From contig NZ_SPQL01000013.1 of the NCBI RefSeq assembly GCF_004570385.1, forward strand, positions 52,713 through 116,712: a stretch of DNA of 64,000 nt. The letters are read 5' to 3'. A program made the translations under genes and the position numbers. Shown one piece after another: positions 1 through 9,022 of this stretch (positions are counted from its first letter, which is position 1; every line of letters begins with the position of its first letter). Source of the DNA: Blastococcus sp. CT_GayMR19 (GTDB lineage Bacteria > Actinomycetota > Actinomycetes > Mycobacteriales > Geodermatophilaceae). The notes under the pieces are model-generated. The model was not told the origin of the DNA. It did not search any database and saw only the letters and a program-made list of their open reading frames with translations.

Positions 1-696
1 TCCCACCCCGTGCGCAAGCGGCTGCCCAAGAAGCGGACGAGCGTCACGACGTCGTTCAGCGTCGCCGGCGCCGAGGGCTACATGACCGCCGGGATGTACG
101 AGGACGGCAGCCTCGGTGAGGTGTTCCTGAAGCTGGGCAAGCAGGGCTCGACCCTGGCCGGTGTCATGGACGCCTTCTCGATCTCGCTGTCGATCGCGCT
201 GCAGCACGGTGTTCCGCTGGAGACCTACATCCAGAAGTTCACGAACATGCGGTTCGAGCCGGCCGGCATGACCGACGACCCGGACATCCGGATCGCCCAG
301 TCGGTGATGGACTACATCTTCCGGCGTCTGGCGCTCGACCACCTGCCCGTCGACAAGCGGGCGAACCTCGGCATCTTCACCGCCGAGGAGCGGGCCGCCC
401 AGGTCGCCGGGTCCTACGGCACCTCGGCCTCGACCCCTGCGGTCACCGAGGAGGAGGAGGTCGACCTGGAGCAGCTGCGCAACTCCGCGCCGATCGAGAC
501 CGCCAAGGTGGCGGAGAAGGTCACCCCGGAGGGCCCGAAGTCGGTCAAGGAGGCCCATTCCTCGGCCGAGCTGCTCGAGCTGGTCACCGGGACCGCCACC
601 GACGCACCGCTGTGCATGACCTGCGGCACGAAGATGCGTCCGGCCGGTAGCTGCTACGTCTGCGAGGGCTGCGGTTCCACCAGCGGCTGCAGCTGA
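1..696 (+). CDS. nrdJ: Vitamin B12-dependent ribonucleotide reductase, C-terminal part (5' end outside window)
   Basis: The reading frame is open from the first base, so this is the last 231 residues of a class II (adenosylcobalamin-dependent) ribonucleotide reductase, the enzyme that makes dNTPs without oxygen dependence. Visible are the conserved segments RKRLPKKR, SFSVAGAEGYMTAG, MDAFSISLSIALQ and the FTNMRFEPAG/DDPDIRIAQSVMDYIFRRLA block, followed by a variable acidic linker and a Cys-rich tail (CMTCGTK...CYVCEGCG...GC). The tail cysteines match the redox/zinc tail that re-reduces the active site in this family. The catalytic core lies upstream of the window. A strong hairpin follows the stop. 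Identification is confident; the start cannot be seen. Confidence 0.95.
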   Translation, partial: SHPVRKRLPKKRTSVTTSFSVAGAEGYMTAGMYEDGSLGEVFLKLGKQGSTLAGVMDAFSISLSIALQHGVPLETYIQKFTNMRFEPAGMTDDPDIRIAQSVMDYIFRRLALDHLPVDKRANLGIFTAEERAAQVAGSYGTSASTPAVTEEEEVDLEQLRNSAPIETAKVAEKVTPEGPKSVKEAHSSAELLELVTGTATDAPLCMTCGTKMRPAGSCYVCEGCGSTSGCS

Positions 697-1116
697 TGGC
701 GAGGCTCGCCGGGATGTCAGCGCGGTTCTCGCCTGATGTCCCGGCGGGCCTGCCGAAATGGCAGCGCGGCGCGCACTGACACCACATACCGAGCTCGTGC
801 CAGTTCGTGTCCTGGTGTACGGCACCCAGCCGCCCCGGCCCTCTTCGGAGGGTCGGGGCGGCTCTGCATGTACCCAGAAGGACAGGGGCGTGACGGAGCC
901 CCGCTCACCGCAGCGGCGGCCGCGTGCGGTCGCCGGCACCAGCGCCCGGACGGCCTACCCGCGGCGTGCCCGCAGCGGCGGCCGGGGCGCTGGCACGGCC
1001 TACGCGCCGTCGGCCCTGGCGGGGGCCGGCGGCGGGAACACCTGGCCGTTCCGTGTCGTCGCCGACGTCGAGCCGCACGTTGCGGGAGACCTATTGCAGC
1101 GGGCGACGACGCGGCG
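697..1116. other. Intergenic region, no supported gene
   Basis: This 420-bp gap separates nrdJ from the convergent VOC gene. It holds the nrdJ terminator (828-863). A GTG at 890 follows an AAGGA-like ribosome site, but the frame behind it is Arg/Gly/Ala-rich low-complexity sequence running antisense into the VOC gene, so I do not call it. Confidence 0.6.
828..863 (+). terminator. nrdJ terminator hairpin
   Basis: A 16-bp stem (AGCCGCCCCGGCCCTC paired with GAGGGTCGGGGCGGCT, one G.U pair) closes a TTCG tetraloop about 130 bp after the nrdJ stop. There is no T-tract, which is usual for actinobacterial terminators. Confidence 0.85.
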
Positions 1117-1557
1117 TCAGTCGATCCGCTCGGTCAGCGAGAGGACGATCCCCTCCGGTCCGCGCACGTGCGCCATGCGCCAGGTGTTCTCGTGCTGACC
1201 GATACCGCCGACCAGTCCGTATCCGTCCGCAGCAAGGCCGTCAACGGCCGCTCGGAGGTCGTCGACCTCGAAGCAAACGCTGCGCAGACCCAGCTCGTTG
1301 GCCATCGCAGTGGGCGATCCGGGCTCGTGCTCGGGCCTGACGAAGCTGGCGAGCTCGATCCCGGTTCCTCCGCCGGGCGGCCGCAGCATGACGATCTCCG
1401 TCCGCGAGTCCGGGATGCCGATGACCGTGTCGATGAACTCGCCCTCCACGAGCGTGCGGCCCTCGACCTCGAGACCCAGGCCGACGAAGAACGCCGTCAC
1501 CGAGTCGAGGTCGGCGACGGTGATTCCGACATGGTCCAACTGCCTGATCTGTGACAT
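1117..1557 (-). CDS. VOC family (glyoxalase/bleomycin resistance-like) protein
   Basis: A 146-residue single vicinal-oxygen-chelate domain protein. It opens with RQLDHVGITVADLDSVTAFF and shows the paired beta-alpha-beta-beta-beta halves of the fold, with possible metal ligands at the first His and the late Glu of GPEGIVLSL. Such proteins act as glyoxalases, epimerases or dioxygenases, or bind antibiotics; the substrate cannot be told here. I chose ATG at 1557 rather than the in-frame TTG at 1566 because GGAGG sits nine bases upstream of it. It is convergent with nrdJ and has no operon partner. Function beyond family is unknown. Confidence 0.85.
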   Translation of the reverse strand: MSQIRQLDHVGITVADLDSVTAFFVGLGLEVEGRTLVEGEFIDTVIGIPDSRTEIVMLRPPGGGTGIELASFVRPEHEPGSPTAMANELGLRSVCFEVDDLRAAVDGLAADGYGLVGGIGQHENTWRMAHVRGPEGIVLSLTERID

Positions 1558-1566
1558 GACTGCCAA

Positions 1567-1930
1567 CCTCCGGCGCTTCCTCGGTCCTCGTTTCAGGGAC
1601 GAAGCTGCCGAAGCGTTCTCGACATGCCCGCAGCCGCAGCCCTTTCAGGCGCGACCGTTCGTCCGAGCCTGGTCAGCGGGTTCCAGGCACGGCGTGCAGT
1701 GCGCACATCTCGACGCGGTCCCACGATCAGCGGCAGATGCGTGCGTGAAGTACGACGGGCGCCCAACCCCGAGGCCACCTCGGGTGAAAGCGGGGCGCGG
1801 CGCGCAATTGACTTCTCCCTGCCACCGAAGCAGTGCCGCAATGGTCAGACACGGACACGGACAACGAATCCAATGGCGTCCGCCCGCGGGCGCGTCTCCC
1901 ACCGCGTTCCCAGCGCGGAGCGGCGCTCGT
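1567..1930. other. Intergenic region without a recognised gene
   Basis: About 360 bp between the start of the VOC gene and the end of the next minus-strand ORF. The open frames here have Arg/Pro-rich shadow composition on both strands. I see no promoter, RNA gene or repeat worth calling apart from the VOC ribosome site near 1570. Confidence 0.5.
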
Positions 1931-2269
1931 TCAGGCCCCGTATCCCGACCCCGACCCCCAGAGCGGATGCGTCGACACCAAGACCACGATGAGCGCGAGG
2001 GTCGCGCCGAGGAGACCGGCTCCGGAGCGCGACACGGGCTGCCGCGTCACCGCTCTTCGCAGGAGCGGAACGGCGGACGCTGCGCTCACGAGCGATGCCC
2101 AGCACAGGAGCACCCACCCCAGGAGCCACGTCCCGACGAACAGCTGCTCGGTGCCCGGATCGACGGATCCGAGCGCATCGCTGACGGAGAACGAGGCCGC
2201 CGCGCCTGCGGCCAACGCGAGCGCCACGACCGGCCCCACCGGTGTGCTGCTCACCCGGGTCGGCGTCAC
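1931..2269 (-). CDS. Small hypothetical membrane protein (about 112 aa)
   Basis: A 112-residue ORF with three hydrophobic stretches: about residues 12-30 (VVALALAAGAAASFSV), 41-68 (LFVGTWLLGWVLLCWASLVSAASAV) and 85-102 (LLGATLALIVVLVSTHP). Basic residues between the second and third fit a cytoplasmic loop. It is not a family I recognise. The start is a GTG without a convincing ribosome site, and an inverted repeat (2281-2321) lies just upstream, so the true start or leader is uncertain. The hydrophobic pattern is unlikely by chance in a shadow frame, which is the main reason for calling it. Confidence 0.5.
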   Translation of the reverse strand: MTPTRVSSTPVGPVVALALAAGAAASFSVSDALGSVDPGTEQLFVGTWLLGWVLLCWASLVSAASAVPLLRRAVTRQPVSRSGAGLLGATLALIVVLVSTHPLWGSGSGYGA

Positions 2270-2280
2270 AAGATCACAGT

Positions 2281-2321
2281 ACGGGGGAGCTCAGTCGCGG
2301 CGCCAGGAACTGAGCCCCCGT
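2281..2321. repeat. Bulged inverted repeat upstream of small membrane protein
   Basis: ACGGGGG(AG)CTCAGT and ACTGAGCCCCCGT can pair over 13 bp with a 2-base bulge around a 14-base loop. It lies 12 bp upstream of the GTG at 2269 on the minus strand and could be a leader hairpin or an operator. The surrounding 2270-2568 region holds nothing else I can support. Confidence 0.35.
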
Positions 2322-2568
2322 CGCCCTGGCCCGAGCCCGCACCGGAAGGCCGGGCAGGCCTTGGCACGTGCTGACGCCTCAAGCGTGACCGCGCCCCCTC
2401 CCTCTGCACGTGCCGTCCCCGGACGCGTCAGTGTCCGCCCCGAACCGAGGCCGCGGGAGCACGTGCTGCGACATGAGTCCCTGCCGGCGAGCCCAGAGCT
2501 TGATCACGAGGGGACCCGGCCCACGCGCCCTGCCACCACCGTGGACAGCGCACGGGGTCGAACCGGGG

Positions 2569-3021
2569 TCAGCCCCGCTCAGCCGCATCCGCGATGTCGC
2601 GCAGGTCCTGCTCCAGCGCCTTGGTCACGACGCGCCGGCCCAGGGGTGCGGTGACCGCCGCGAGGACCCGCGCCACAGTGCTGGTCGGCCGGCCGCCGAA
2701 GGTCGTCGTCACGTCGGTGCCGCCGCCGGCGGCCGGCGCGAACGCGAAGGTCGACACGTAGTGGGCGCCCGAACTCATCGCCTCGACGGTGTAGGACCGC
2801 TGCGGTTCCACCGCGGTCACCGTCATCTCCTCGGTCGCCGACCGGCCCATCATGGTGCGCGTCTCCCGCCAGCGCGTCCCGACGCCGAACGGCCCCGGCG
2901 TGAGCACCTCCACGGCGTCGATCCCCTGGATCACCCGCGGTGCGCCCGCGAGGTCGGTCGCCACGTCCCACACCCGCTGCACCGGTGCCGCCGTGTGCCG
3001 GCGGACCTCCACGTCCTGCAT
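2569..3021 (-). CDS. SRPBCC family protein (polyketide cyclase/dehydrase-like)
   Basis: A 150-residue START/Bet v1-type helix-grip protein. The opening MQDVEVRRHTAAPVQRVWDVATDLAGAP is the classic SRPBCC N-terminus (beta1 plus the helix before the ligand cavity), and it ends with a long C-terminal helix. These proteins bind hydrophobic ligands; some are cyclases, many are of unknown role. The frame extends further upstream, but ATG at 3021 is preferred because GGAGCGAGG precedes it and the fold starts exactly there. No operon partner is evident; the neighbouring secreted hydrolase is on the same strand but 147 bp away. Confidence 0.8.
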   Translation of the reverse strand: MQDVEVRRHTAAPVQRVWDVATDLAGAPRVIQGIDAVEVLTPGPFGVGTRWRETRTMMGRSATEEMTVTAVEPQRSYTVEAMSSGAHYVSTFAFAPAAGGGTDVTTTFGGRPTSTVARVLAAVTAPLGRRVVTKALEQDLRDIADAAERG

Positions 3022-3168
3022 GCTGCCTCGCTCCGTCGGCTTCCCCGCGCCGCCGTCCAGCGGCTCCGTCACCCTGCCACCAGGGGCGACAGGGACGACC
3101 CGCTCAGTCCCGCGTCCCGGACGGACCGGCCCCGGACATGCTCGGCCGACGCGAGCACCGCGCACGGA

Positions 3169-4860
3169 TCACTCGGCGCGCAACGCGCGACGGACCGCCT
3201 CCGGCAGGGTCGATGCGTGCACCGCAGCCCCGACCTGAGCCGTGCTCAGCGCCGCCGCCGATGTCGGTCCGAACGGTGAGCCCTCCGGCGGGCACACGGT
3301 CCCCGCCTCGGGCAGCTCACCGGTCAGCAGATACCGGGTGACGTGACTGTCCACACAGAAGTTGCCGGCGCTGAGGTAGGCGGTATGGCCCCAGCCGCCG
3401 TAGGTCAGCAGCGCCGCATTGGGCAGCAGTTCCGAAGCCGTCACAGCGCCGTGGTACGGGGTTGCCGGGTCGAACTGGTTGCCGACGATCAGCACGGGCG
3501 ATGACGTCTGGGCCGTCCATGGACCCAGGTAGCGGTCCTCACCGGCGGTGCTCGGCCATGCGCGGCATGCGCTCAGAGCCCAGTTCCAGAGCCGGCCGAA
3601 ATAGCCGTACGTGGCCTCGGCGGCGTCCGCGGCCGACTGCCACGCCTCGAAGGACCGCGGGTTGATGCTGTCCGAGCAACCGACTCCAGGAAGCCCCTCG
3701 ACGAAGTTGGGGTACTCCTCCTGTGGCGCGGCCGCCAACCCGAGCTCGGTGCGGATCGCGGCCAGGCGTTGCCCGAGCACCTCTGGAGAGAGCCGCTGCT
3801 CCAGGTCGGCGAGGATGAAGGCGAGGTCCGGCCAGATGAACGGCGCGTACAGGGCGCCCAGTGTCAGGCCGATCAGGTCGTTGTAGGTCACCGTGAAGGT
3901 GTCGCCGGTGAGCGGGTCGGTGATCGACGTCGGGTCCCCGCGCAGTCGCTCGGCCAGTGCCGCGAACCGACCGCTCGAGTCCCCGGCGAGAGCGCAGTCG
4001 GGACCGGCCGCGTCGCACAACCGGAAGAACTCCTCCAGGGTGCGTTGCGCCCCGTCGGCGCTGCCGATCCGGGTGCCGATCGGCGTGGTCTCGGCGTCCT
4101 GACCCTGCCCAGTGGTCCACGCGATCGGGTCCGTCACGCCGTCGATGACGAAGGCACCGACCCGCGAGGGGAACAGGTTCGCGTAGTTCTGACCGAGGAT
4201 CGAGCCGTAGGAGTTGCCGACGTAGTTCACCTTCTCGTCCCCCAGCGCTCCGCGCAGCAGGTCCATGTCGCGGGCCACATCGGCAGTGGACATGTGGTCG
4301 AGGATGGCGCCGCCGCGTTCGGCGCAGGCGGCGGCCAGCTGGTCGTCGGACTCCCGGAGGGTCTCCTCCTCGGCGGGGGTGACCGGGAACGCGAACGGCG
4401 GGAGGATCGAGAGCGCCTCGTCGAAGGTGTCGAAGCAGCGCAGCGGCGTGCTGAGGTTGATCCCGCGAGGGTCGAACCCGACGATGTCGAACCGGGCCCG
4501 CAGCTCCAGCGGCAGGACCTTGGCCACGAACCGGACGAACTCGACGCCGGATCCGCCAGGGCCGCCCGGATTCAGCATCAACGAGCCGAGACGCTGACTC
4601 GGGTCGCCCGCAGGAAGCCGGATCACCGAGATGCCGATCTGCTCGCCCTGTGGGTCGCCGTAGTCCAGTGGGACCGGCACCTCGGCACATCGGAAGCCGT
4701 CCCGGCAGTCCGACCAGGGAGGCTCGGCGGCCGCGGCGGTGCTGCTCGCGGGCGGTGTGGCGTGGGCGGGGGGCGCGAGCAGAGTTCCGCTCAGTGCTGC
4801 GGTCACGATGGTGGCGAGTGCGGCGCGAAAGGGAACGCGCGGCAGCGCTGAGTGGAGCAT
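3169..4860 (-). CDS. Secreted alpha/beta hydrolase, tripeptidyl aminopeptidase (SlpD/E-like, S33) family
   Basis: A 563-residue exported serine hydrolase. A signal peptide is visible (residues 1-34, hydrophobic run AALATIVTAALSGTLLAPPAHA). The oxyanion segment LNPGGPGGSG, the nucleophile elbow GNSYGS (Ser near 217), an acid in NQFDPATPYHGA and the His in GWGHTAY make the triad complete. The family includes Streptomyces tripeptidyl aminopeptidases that trim N-terminal tripeptides, as well as secreted proteases of uncertain specificity. I chose ATG at 4860, which places the signal peptide at the N-terminus, rather than the longer frame starting at 4893. It is transcribed alone. Peptide substrate is inferred from the family. 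Confidence 0.85.
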   Translation of the reverse strand: MLHSALPRVPFRAALATIVTAALSGTLLAPPAHATPPASSTAAAAEPPWSDCRDGFRCAEVPVPLDYGDPQGEQIGISVIRLPAGDPSQRLGSLMLNPGGPGGSGVEFVRFVAKVLPLELRARFDIVGFDPRGINLSTPLRCFDTFDEALSILPPFAFPVTPAEEETLRESDDQLAAACAERGGAILDHMSTADVARDMDLLRGALGDEKVNYVGNSYGSILGQNYANLFPSRVGAFVIDGVTDPIAWTTGQGQDAETTPIGTRIGSADGAQRTLEEFFRLCDAAGPDCALAGDSSGRFAALAERLRGDPTSITDPLTGDTFTVTYNDLIGLTLGALYAPFIWPDLAFILADLEQRLSPEVLGQRLAAIRTELGLAAAPQEEYPNFVEGLPGVGCSDSINPRSFEAWQSAADAAEATYGYFGRLWNWALSACRAWPSTAGEDRYLGPWTAQTSSPVLIVGNQFDPATPYHGAVTASELLPNAALLTYGGWGHTAYLSAGNFCVDSHVTRYLLTGELPEAGTVCPPEGSPFGPTSAAALSTAQVGAAVHASTLPEAVRRALRAE

Positions 4861-5169
4861 GCGGACCCCCGCGGTGTTCGGGTGCCGGCGCACCCACTCG
4901 GACGCCTGATCTCAGCGCCTGCTGCCGAAACTCACCTCGGCCGCAGGAGGGCTCGAACCGGCGTCGACGGCGGTGCCCGAAGCTACTCGCCGCGGTTCAA
5001 GAACGCCATGGCACCAGAACCCCATCGGGACGCCGCCTCCACGGCTGAACGAAGCGGCGGGCACGTTGGGCGCGGGACCGGCCGACTGCGCCGCGACGAC
5101 GACGAGCACGACGCCGGGACCGCTCTCCACGGGCCAGACCGGTCCCGGCGAGGTTCATCGGAGGGCGAG

Positions 5170-5664
5170 TCAGTCGACACGGATCTCCCAGTCGATGACG
5201 TCGGAGTCGGGCCGGAAGGTACCCACGGCCTCACCCGCCGCTCCGGCGTAGCGCCCGGTTCCGCCGGTGACGGCCCAGCGGATGCCCGCCGGTCCCTGGC
5301 TCGGGTTCTCGTCGCCCGCGCCCTGGGTGGTGAGCGACCCGTCCGGAAGCGTCCAGGTGGTCGTGCACAGGACGACGAGTCGCGTCTCCGAGGCGGCGGC
5401 AACCGTGCAGCTGCCGGCCTGGCTGCCGATCGTCCGGCCGCGTCGCTGCACGTCGTCCACGAAGATCTCGGTGTCGCCCGGGCCGAACTCGGGGTTCCCG
5501 AGATCGAGTTCGGTGGACCGGTCGGGGACCTTCACGGTGGTCAGTCGCAGGGTCTGGTCGGCGCTCGCCGCCGGGACGACGGCCAGCGTCGTGCCGGCGC
5601 CGGCGCCGGCGACCAGGACGGCGGCCACCAGAAGTGGCCGGCGAGCGGAACGGATCGGGGTCAT
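5170..5664 (-). CDS. Secreted allene oxide cyclase barrel-like protein
   Basis: A 164-residue exported protein: signal peptide 1-35 (RRPLLVAAVLVAGAGAG...AASA), then a beta-rich domain ending in AVTGGTGRYAGAAGEAVGTF. That last motif is characteristic of the dirigent/allene-oxide-cyclase-like eight-stranded barrels common in actinobacteria. Two cysteines (CTVAA and LCTTTW) could form a disulphide outside the cell. No enzymatic role is established for bacterial members. It is followed on the same strand by nothing close, and is preceded upstream by a membrane protein gene 51 bp away, so the two may be co-transcribed. Confidence 0.75.
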   Translation of the reverse strand: MTPIRSARRPLLVAAVLVAGAGAGTTLAVVPAASADQTLRLTTVKVPDRSTELDLGNPEFGPGDTEIFVDDVQRRGRTIGSQAGSCTVAAASETRLVVLCTTTWTLPDGSLTTQGAGDENPSQGPAGIRWAVTGGTGRYAGAAGEAVGTFRPDSDVIDWEIRVD

Positions 5665-5715
5665 CGGTGGGCTCCTCGGAGGTCGGGTGGTCGGGATATC
5701 GGTCGGGGGCGGACG

Positions 5716-6201
5716 TCAGCCGGTGAAGGCCAGGTAGACGGCGGACGCGACGGTGAGGACGGCGAGGGGAAGCGCGACCGCCGCCGGTCCGGGGAACCGG
5801 CCCAGCCGGCGACGGGCATCGAGGGCGAGCCCGGCCGCACCGCCCGCCAGGACCGACGGGATGCCGAGGTAGAAGACGGCGATCGCCGCACCGCCGAGCC
5901 CGGCGAGCACCAGCGCTCGCACGGACGTGCGCTCCGGCGGCACCGCGCGAGCCCGGTCGGTGGCGACGCCGACGAGGACGAGCGTTCCCGCGACGAAGGC
6001 GGTGGTCACCCCGAGTGCGGCCCAGCCTCCGTTGCCGAAGAAGTCGACGCCCCAGACGGGGTCGCCCTTCCATGGGTTCTGGACGTAGTTGCCGGTCAGC
6101 GTGCAACCGAGCGCGACGACCGCGCCGGCGGCGGTGAAGCCATCGGGTGCGGGCACCGCCCGCCGCGCGGCGGTGGACGGGACGGTGGAGTTGACGGACA
6201 T
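5716..6201 (-). CDS. Hypothetical four-helix membrane protein
   Basis: A 161-residue protein with about four membrane segments (roughly 22-38, 56-80, 94-115, 140-158) separated by Arg-rich short loops (ATDRARAVPPER; ALDARRRLGR). I do not recognise the family. It lies 51 bp upstream of the secreted barrel protein on the same strand, and divergently from the histidine kinase gene 170 bp away. The ATG at 6201 is followed by a polar Ser/Thr-rich N-terminus, consistent with a cytoplasmic start. Function is unknown. Confidence 0.65.
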   Translation of the reverse strand: MSVNSTVPSTAARRAVPAPDGFTAAGAVVALGCTLTGNYVQNPWKGDPVWGVDFFGNGGWAALGVTTAFVAGTLVLVGVATDRARAVPPERTSVRALVLAGLGGAAIAVFYLGIPSVLAGGAAGLALDARRRLGRFPGPAAVALPLAVLTVASAVYLAFTG

Positions 6202-6370
6202 GTCGGTCCTCCCGGGTCACGGCCGGCCCCGGTGGCCGACCGGATGCCACCGTGGCCGTCCCGGGCATCCCCCCGGATGGGCCGCACGGCCCGCGGAACC
6301 GGGAAGTCCTCCCGGTCGACCGGGACACGGAAGGCCCCGACCGGGACGTCGTCGGCGACACACTGACGTC

Positions 6371-8326
6371 GTGCACTCCCGTCCGCAGGCCACCGGCGCC
6401 GCCCTCGCGGCCACGCTGCTGTGCGCCGCCGCCGTCGGCCTGTCCGCCTGGGTCGAGGCCCGGGTGCCCGAGCCGGAGTCGTCCACGCTCGGTGGCGTCT
6501 ACGGCGTCGCCTGCGCCGCCCTCGGGGCGCTCCTGGTCCACCTGCGCCCACGCAACGCGATCGGCTGGCTGCTCGTGCTCACCGGTCTGCTGCAGGGGCT
6601 CAGCGTCGGCTCCAACGCCTACGGCAGCTACGGCGTGAAGTTCGCCGCCCCGGACTGGCCGCTGGCCCCGGTCGTGGCGCAGGCCGGCTCGATGGTCTGG
6701 CTCCCGTCCCTTGTCCTGCCCGCGACCGTGCTGGTCGCCGTCTATCCGTCCGGCCGGCTGCCCGCGCGCTGGTGGCAGTGGCCGGTGGGCGCGGTCTCGG
6801 CAGGGCTCCTGCTGGTGACCGTCGCGACCGGCCTGACGCAGGACGCCTACGACGACATCGCCTCCGGGCCGGCGCCGGTCGTGCTGCCGGACGCCTGGGT
6901 CGCGGCGGTGGGAACGAGCGCCGGCGTGGCCGTCCTCGCCGGCGCGGTCACCATCTGGGGAGCGACCGTCGTCCGGCTCGTGCGCGCCGGTCCGCCTGAG
7001 CGCCAGCAGCTGGCCTGGCTGGTCTGCGTGGTGCTGCCGCTCATGGTCGTGACGTTCGCGGTCCCGGCGCCGGAGTGGGTCTTCGTGCTGCTCGCGATGA
7101 TGGTGCCGGGCTCCATCGTCATCGGCGTCGTCCGCTACCAGCTGCTCGGGATCGTCGTCAGCCGGGCGCTGGTCTACGCCACGCTCACGGCCGCCGTCGT
7201 CGTCCTCTATCTCGCGGTGGCGACCCTTGCCGCGGCGGCGCTCGGGCGCACCCTCTCGCCGGTGCCGGGCACGGTCGCGGCGGCGCTGATCGCCGTCGCC
7301 CTGAGCCCGGCGCGCACGCGGCTGCAGTCGGCCGCCGACCGGCTCGTGTACGGACGTCGTCGGGACCCGGTGGCCGCAGTGACCGAGCTCGGCGACCGGG
7401 TGGCGAGCGCGGAGGAGGCCGACCTGCTGCCGGCGGTACTCGGCACGGTCACCGCCGCGCTGCGGGCACCGGCCGCCCGGGTCACGGGGCCGGGCGAGCC
7501 GGCCGCCGGGGACACCGGCACGGTTGCCGTCGCACTCCGGGTGGGCGGACGGGACGTCGGCACGCTGCACGTCGCCGAGCGGCATCCCGGCGAGCCGTTC
7601 ACCGCCGGCGACCGCCGCCTGCTGGCCGCGCTGGCACCGCAGGTCGCCGTCGTCGTCCGGGCGCTGGAGCTGACCCGGTCGCTGGAGCGGGAGCGCGACC
7701 GGGTGCTGACGGCGACCCACGACGAGCGCGACCGGATCCGCCGCGACCTGCACGACGGCCTCGGCCCGTCGCTGGCGGGGATCGGCCTGGCCGTGCAGGC
7801 GGTGCAGGCCCAGCTGGGGGAGCGGGCCGACCCGCCCACCGCGGGGCTGCTGGCGCGGCTGAAGGACGAGGTCGGCGCGGCCGTCGGGGAGGTGCGCCGG
7901 ATCATCGACGGGCTGCGGCCGGCGCCACTCGACGAGGTCGGCTTCGTGGCGGCGGTGCAGCGGCATGCCGACGCCCTCGCCCCGTCCGTGCCGGTGCGGG
8001 TGACCGCCGATGAGCTGCCGCCGCTGCCGCCGGACGTCGAGACGGCGGCCTACCGGATCGCGCAGGAGGCCTTGACCAACGTGGCCCGGCACTCGGGGGC
8101 CCGCTCGGCCGAGGTGGGCCTCCGTGCACGGGAGGGCCGCCTCGAGGTGGCGGTCGTGGACGACGGCACCGGCTTCGGGCCTGCGGACGACGATTGCCGG
8201 CCGGACGGCGTGGGACTGGCTTCCATGCGCACCCGGGCACAGGCGGTGGGCGGCGAGCTCACCGTGACGAGCGGCCCCGACGGCACGCGCGTCGTGGCCG
8301 GTCTGCCGCTGGAGGTGCGTCCGTGA
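6371..8326 (+). CDS. NarL-type sensor histidine kinase (HisKA_3)
   Basis: A 651-residue membrane sensor. The N-terminal 300 residues hold about eight hydrophobic segments, with no extracellular sensor domain evident. A GAF-like region follows (about 330-430), then a coiled linker and the HisKA_3 box ERDRIRRDLHDGLGPSLAG, with phospho-acceptor His near 461. The HATPase_c domain shows the N-box AQEALTNVARHSGA and the G-boxes VVDDGTGF and GVGLASMRTRA. The upstream-extended frame is Arg/Pro-rich, so I chose GTG at 6371. The stop overlaps the response regulator start (GTGA), so the pair is translated together. The signal sensed cannot be told from sequence. Confidence 0.9.
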   Translation: MHSRPQATGAALAATLLCAAAVGLSAWVEARVPEPESSTLGGVYGVACAALGALLVHLRPRNAIGWLLVLTGLLQGLSVGSNAYGSYGVKFAAPDWPLAPVVAQAGSMVWLPSLVLPATVLVAVYPSGRLPARWWQWPVGAVSAGLLLVTVATGLTQDAYDDIASGPAPVVLPDAWVAAVGTSAGVAVLAGAVTIWGATVVRLVRAGPPERQQLAWLVCVVLPLMVVTFAVPAPEWVFVLLAMMVPGSIVIGVVRYQLLGIVVSRALVYATLTAAVVVLYLAVATLAAAALGRTLSPVPGTVAAALIAVALSPARTRLQSAADRLVYGRRRDPVAAVTELGDRVASAEEADLLPAVLGTVTAALRAPAARVTGPGEPAAGDTGTVAVALRVGGRDVGTLHVAERHPGEPFTAGDRRLLAALAPQVAVVVRALELTRSLERERDRVLTATHDERDRIRRDLHDGLGPSLAGIGLAVQAVQAQLGERADPPTAGLLARLKDEVGAAVGEVRRIIDGLRPAPLDEVGFVAAVQRHADALAPSVPVRVTADELPPLPPDVETAAYRIAQEALTNVARHSGARSAEVGLRAREGRLEVAVVDDGTGFGPADDDCRPDGVGLASMRTRAQAVGGELTVTSGPDGTRVVAGLPLEVRP

Positions 8327-8979
8327 CCGTGCGCGTGGCGCTGGCCGACGACCACCCGATGTTCCGCTTCGGGCTCCGCGCGGTGCTGGATACCTCGCCG
8401 GAGGTGGAGGTCGTCGGCGAGGCCTCGGACGGCGCGGAACTGCTGGCGCTGGTGGCGCGGAGCGCACCCGACGTCGTCCTCACGGATCTGTCGATGCCGA
8501 AGCTGTCCGGCACGGCCGCGATCGACGAGCTGGCCCGTCGGTTCCCGGGCCTCGGCGTGCTCGTGCTCACCATGCACGAGGACGACGCGTCGCTGTTCGG
8601 CGCGCTACGGGCCGGCGCCCGCGGCTACCTGCTCAAGGGTGCCGACCGCGACGAGATCGTCCGGGCGGTGCTCGCGGTCGCCGCCGGGGACGCCGTGTAC
8701 GGCGGGGCGGTCGCCCGCCGGGTCGTCGACTTCCTGACCGGCACCGCGGCCCGCTCCCCGGCCTTTCCGGAGCTGACCGCGCGGGAGCGCGACGTGCTCG
8801 AGCTGCTCGCGGCCGGCCTGCCCACCTCCCAGATCGCCCGGCGGCTGACGCTGTCGGACAAGACGGTGCGCAACCACGTCTCGGCGGTCCTCACCAAGCT
8901 CCAGGTGCCCGACCGCGCGGCGGCCGTCGCCCGCGCCCGCGACGCCGGACTGGGCGGCGGTCGGGGCGCCGGCTCCTGA
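8323..8979 (+). CDS. LuxR/NarL-family response regulator
   Basis: A 218-residue response regulator, the cognate partner of the preceding kinase. The receiver domain has the acidic pair D9/D10, the phospho-acceptor D55 in VVLTDLSMPK, and a conserved Lys in GYLLKGA. A C-terminal LuxR-type helix-turn-helix follows (LTARERDVLELLAAGLPTSQIARRL, then SDKTVRNHVSAVLTKL). The start is GTG at 8323, overlapping the kinase stop by four bases. It presumably binds DNA as a dimer once phosphorylated. Target genes are not visible; neighbours give no clue. Confidence 0.92.
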   Translation: MTVRVALADDHPMFRFGLRAVLDTSPEVEVVGEASDGAELLALVARSAPDVVLTDLSMPKLSGTAAIDELARRFPGLGVLVLTMHEDDASLFGALRAGARGYLLKGADRDEIVRAVLAVAAGDAVYGGAVARRVVDFLTGTAARSPAFPELTARERDVLELLAAGLPTSQIARRLTLSDKTVRNHVSAVLTKLQVPDRAAAVARARDAGLGGGRGAGS

Positions 8980-9022
8980 CCGAGCGCTGGACAACGGATC
9001 CGGGTCGGGTGACGCTCTCGCC

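Noticed and set aside
890..1198. ORF with an AAGGA-like ribosome site after nrdJ
   Set aside because: Composition is Arg/Gly/Ala low complexity and it runs antisense into a clear VOC gene; no recognisable protein.
4941..4975. tRNA-like T-loop on the minus strand (GGTTCGAGCCC)
   Set aside because: The T-stem pairs at only three of five positions and no matching 5' acceptor strand or anticodon arm lies 60-90 bases upstream, so it is not a tRNA gene; chance similarity or an old fragment.
6202..6370. Upstream extension of the histidine kinase
   Set aside because: The extra 94 codons are Pro/Arg/Gly-rich and lie antisense to the neighbouring gene start; the membrane domain begins right after GTG at 6371.
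5231..8467. 1078-codon minus-strand frame over the kinase gene
   Set aside because: Extremely Arg-rich shadow of the histidine kinase and secreted protein genes.
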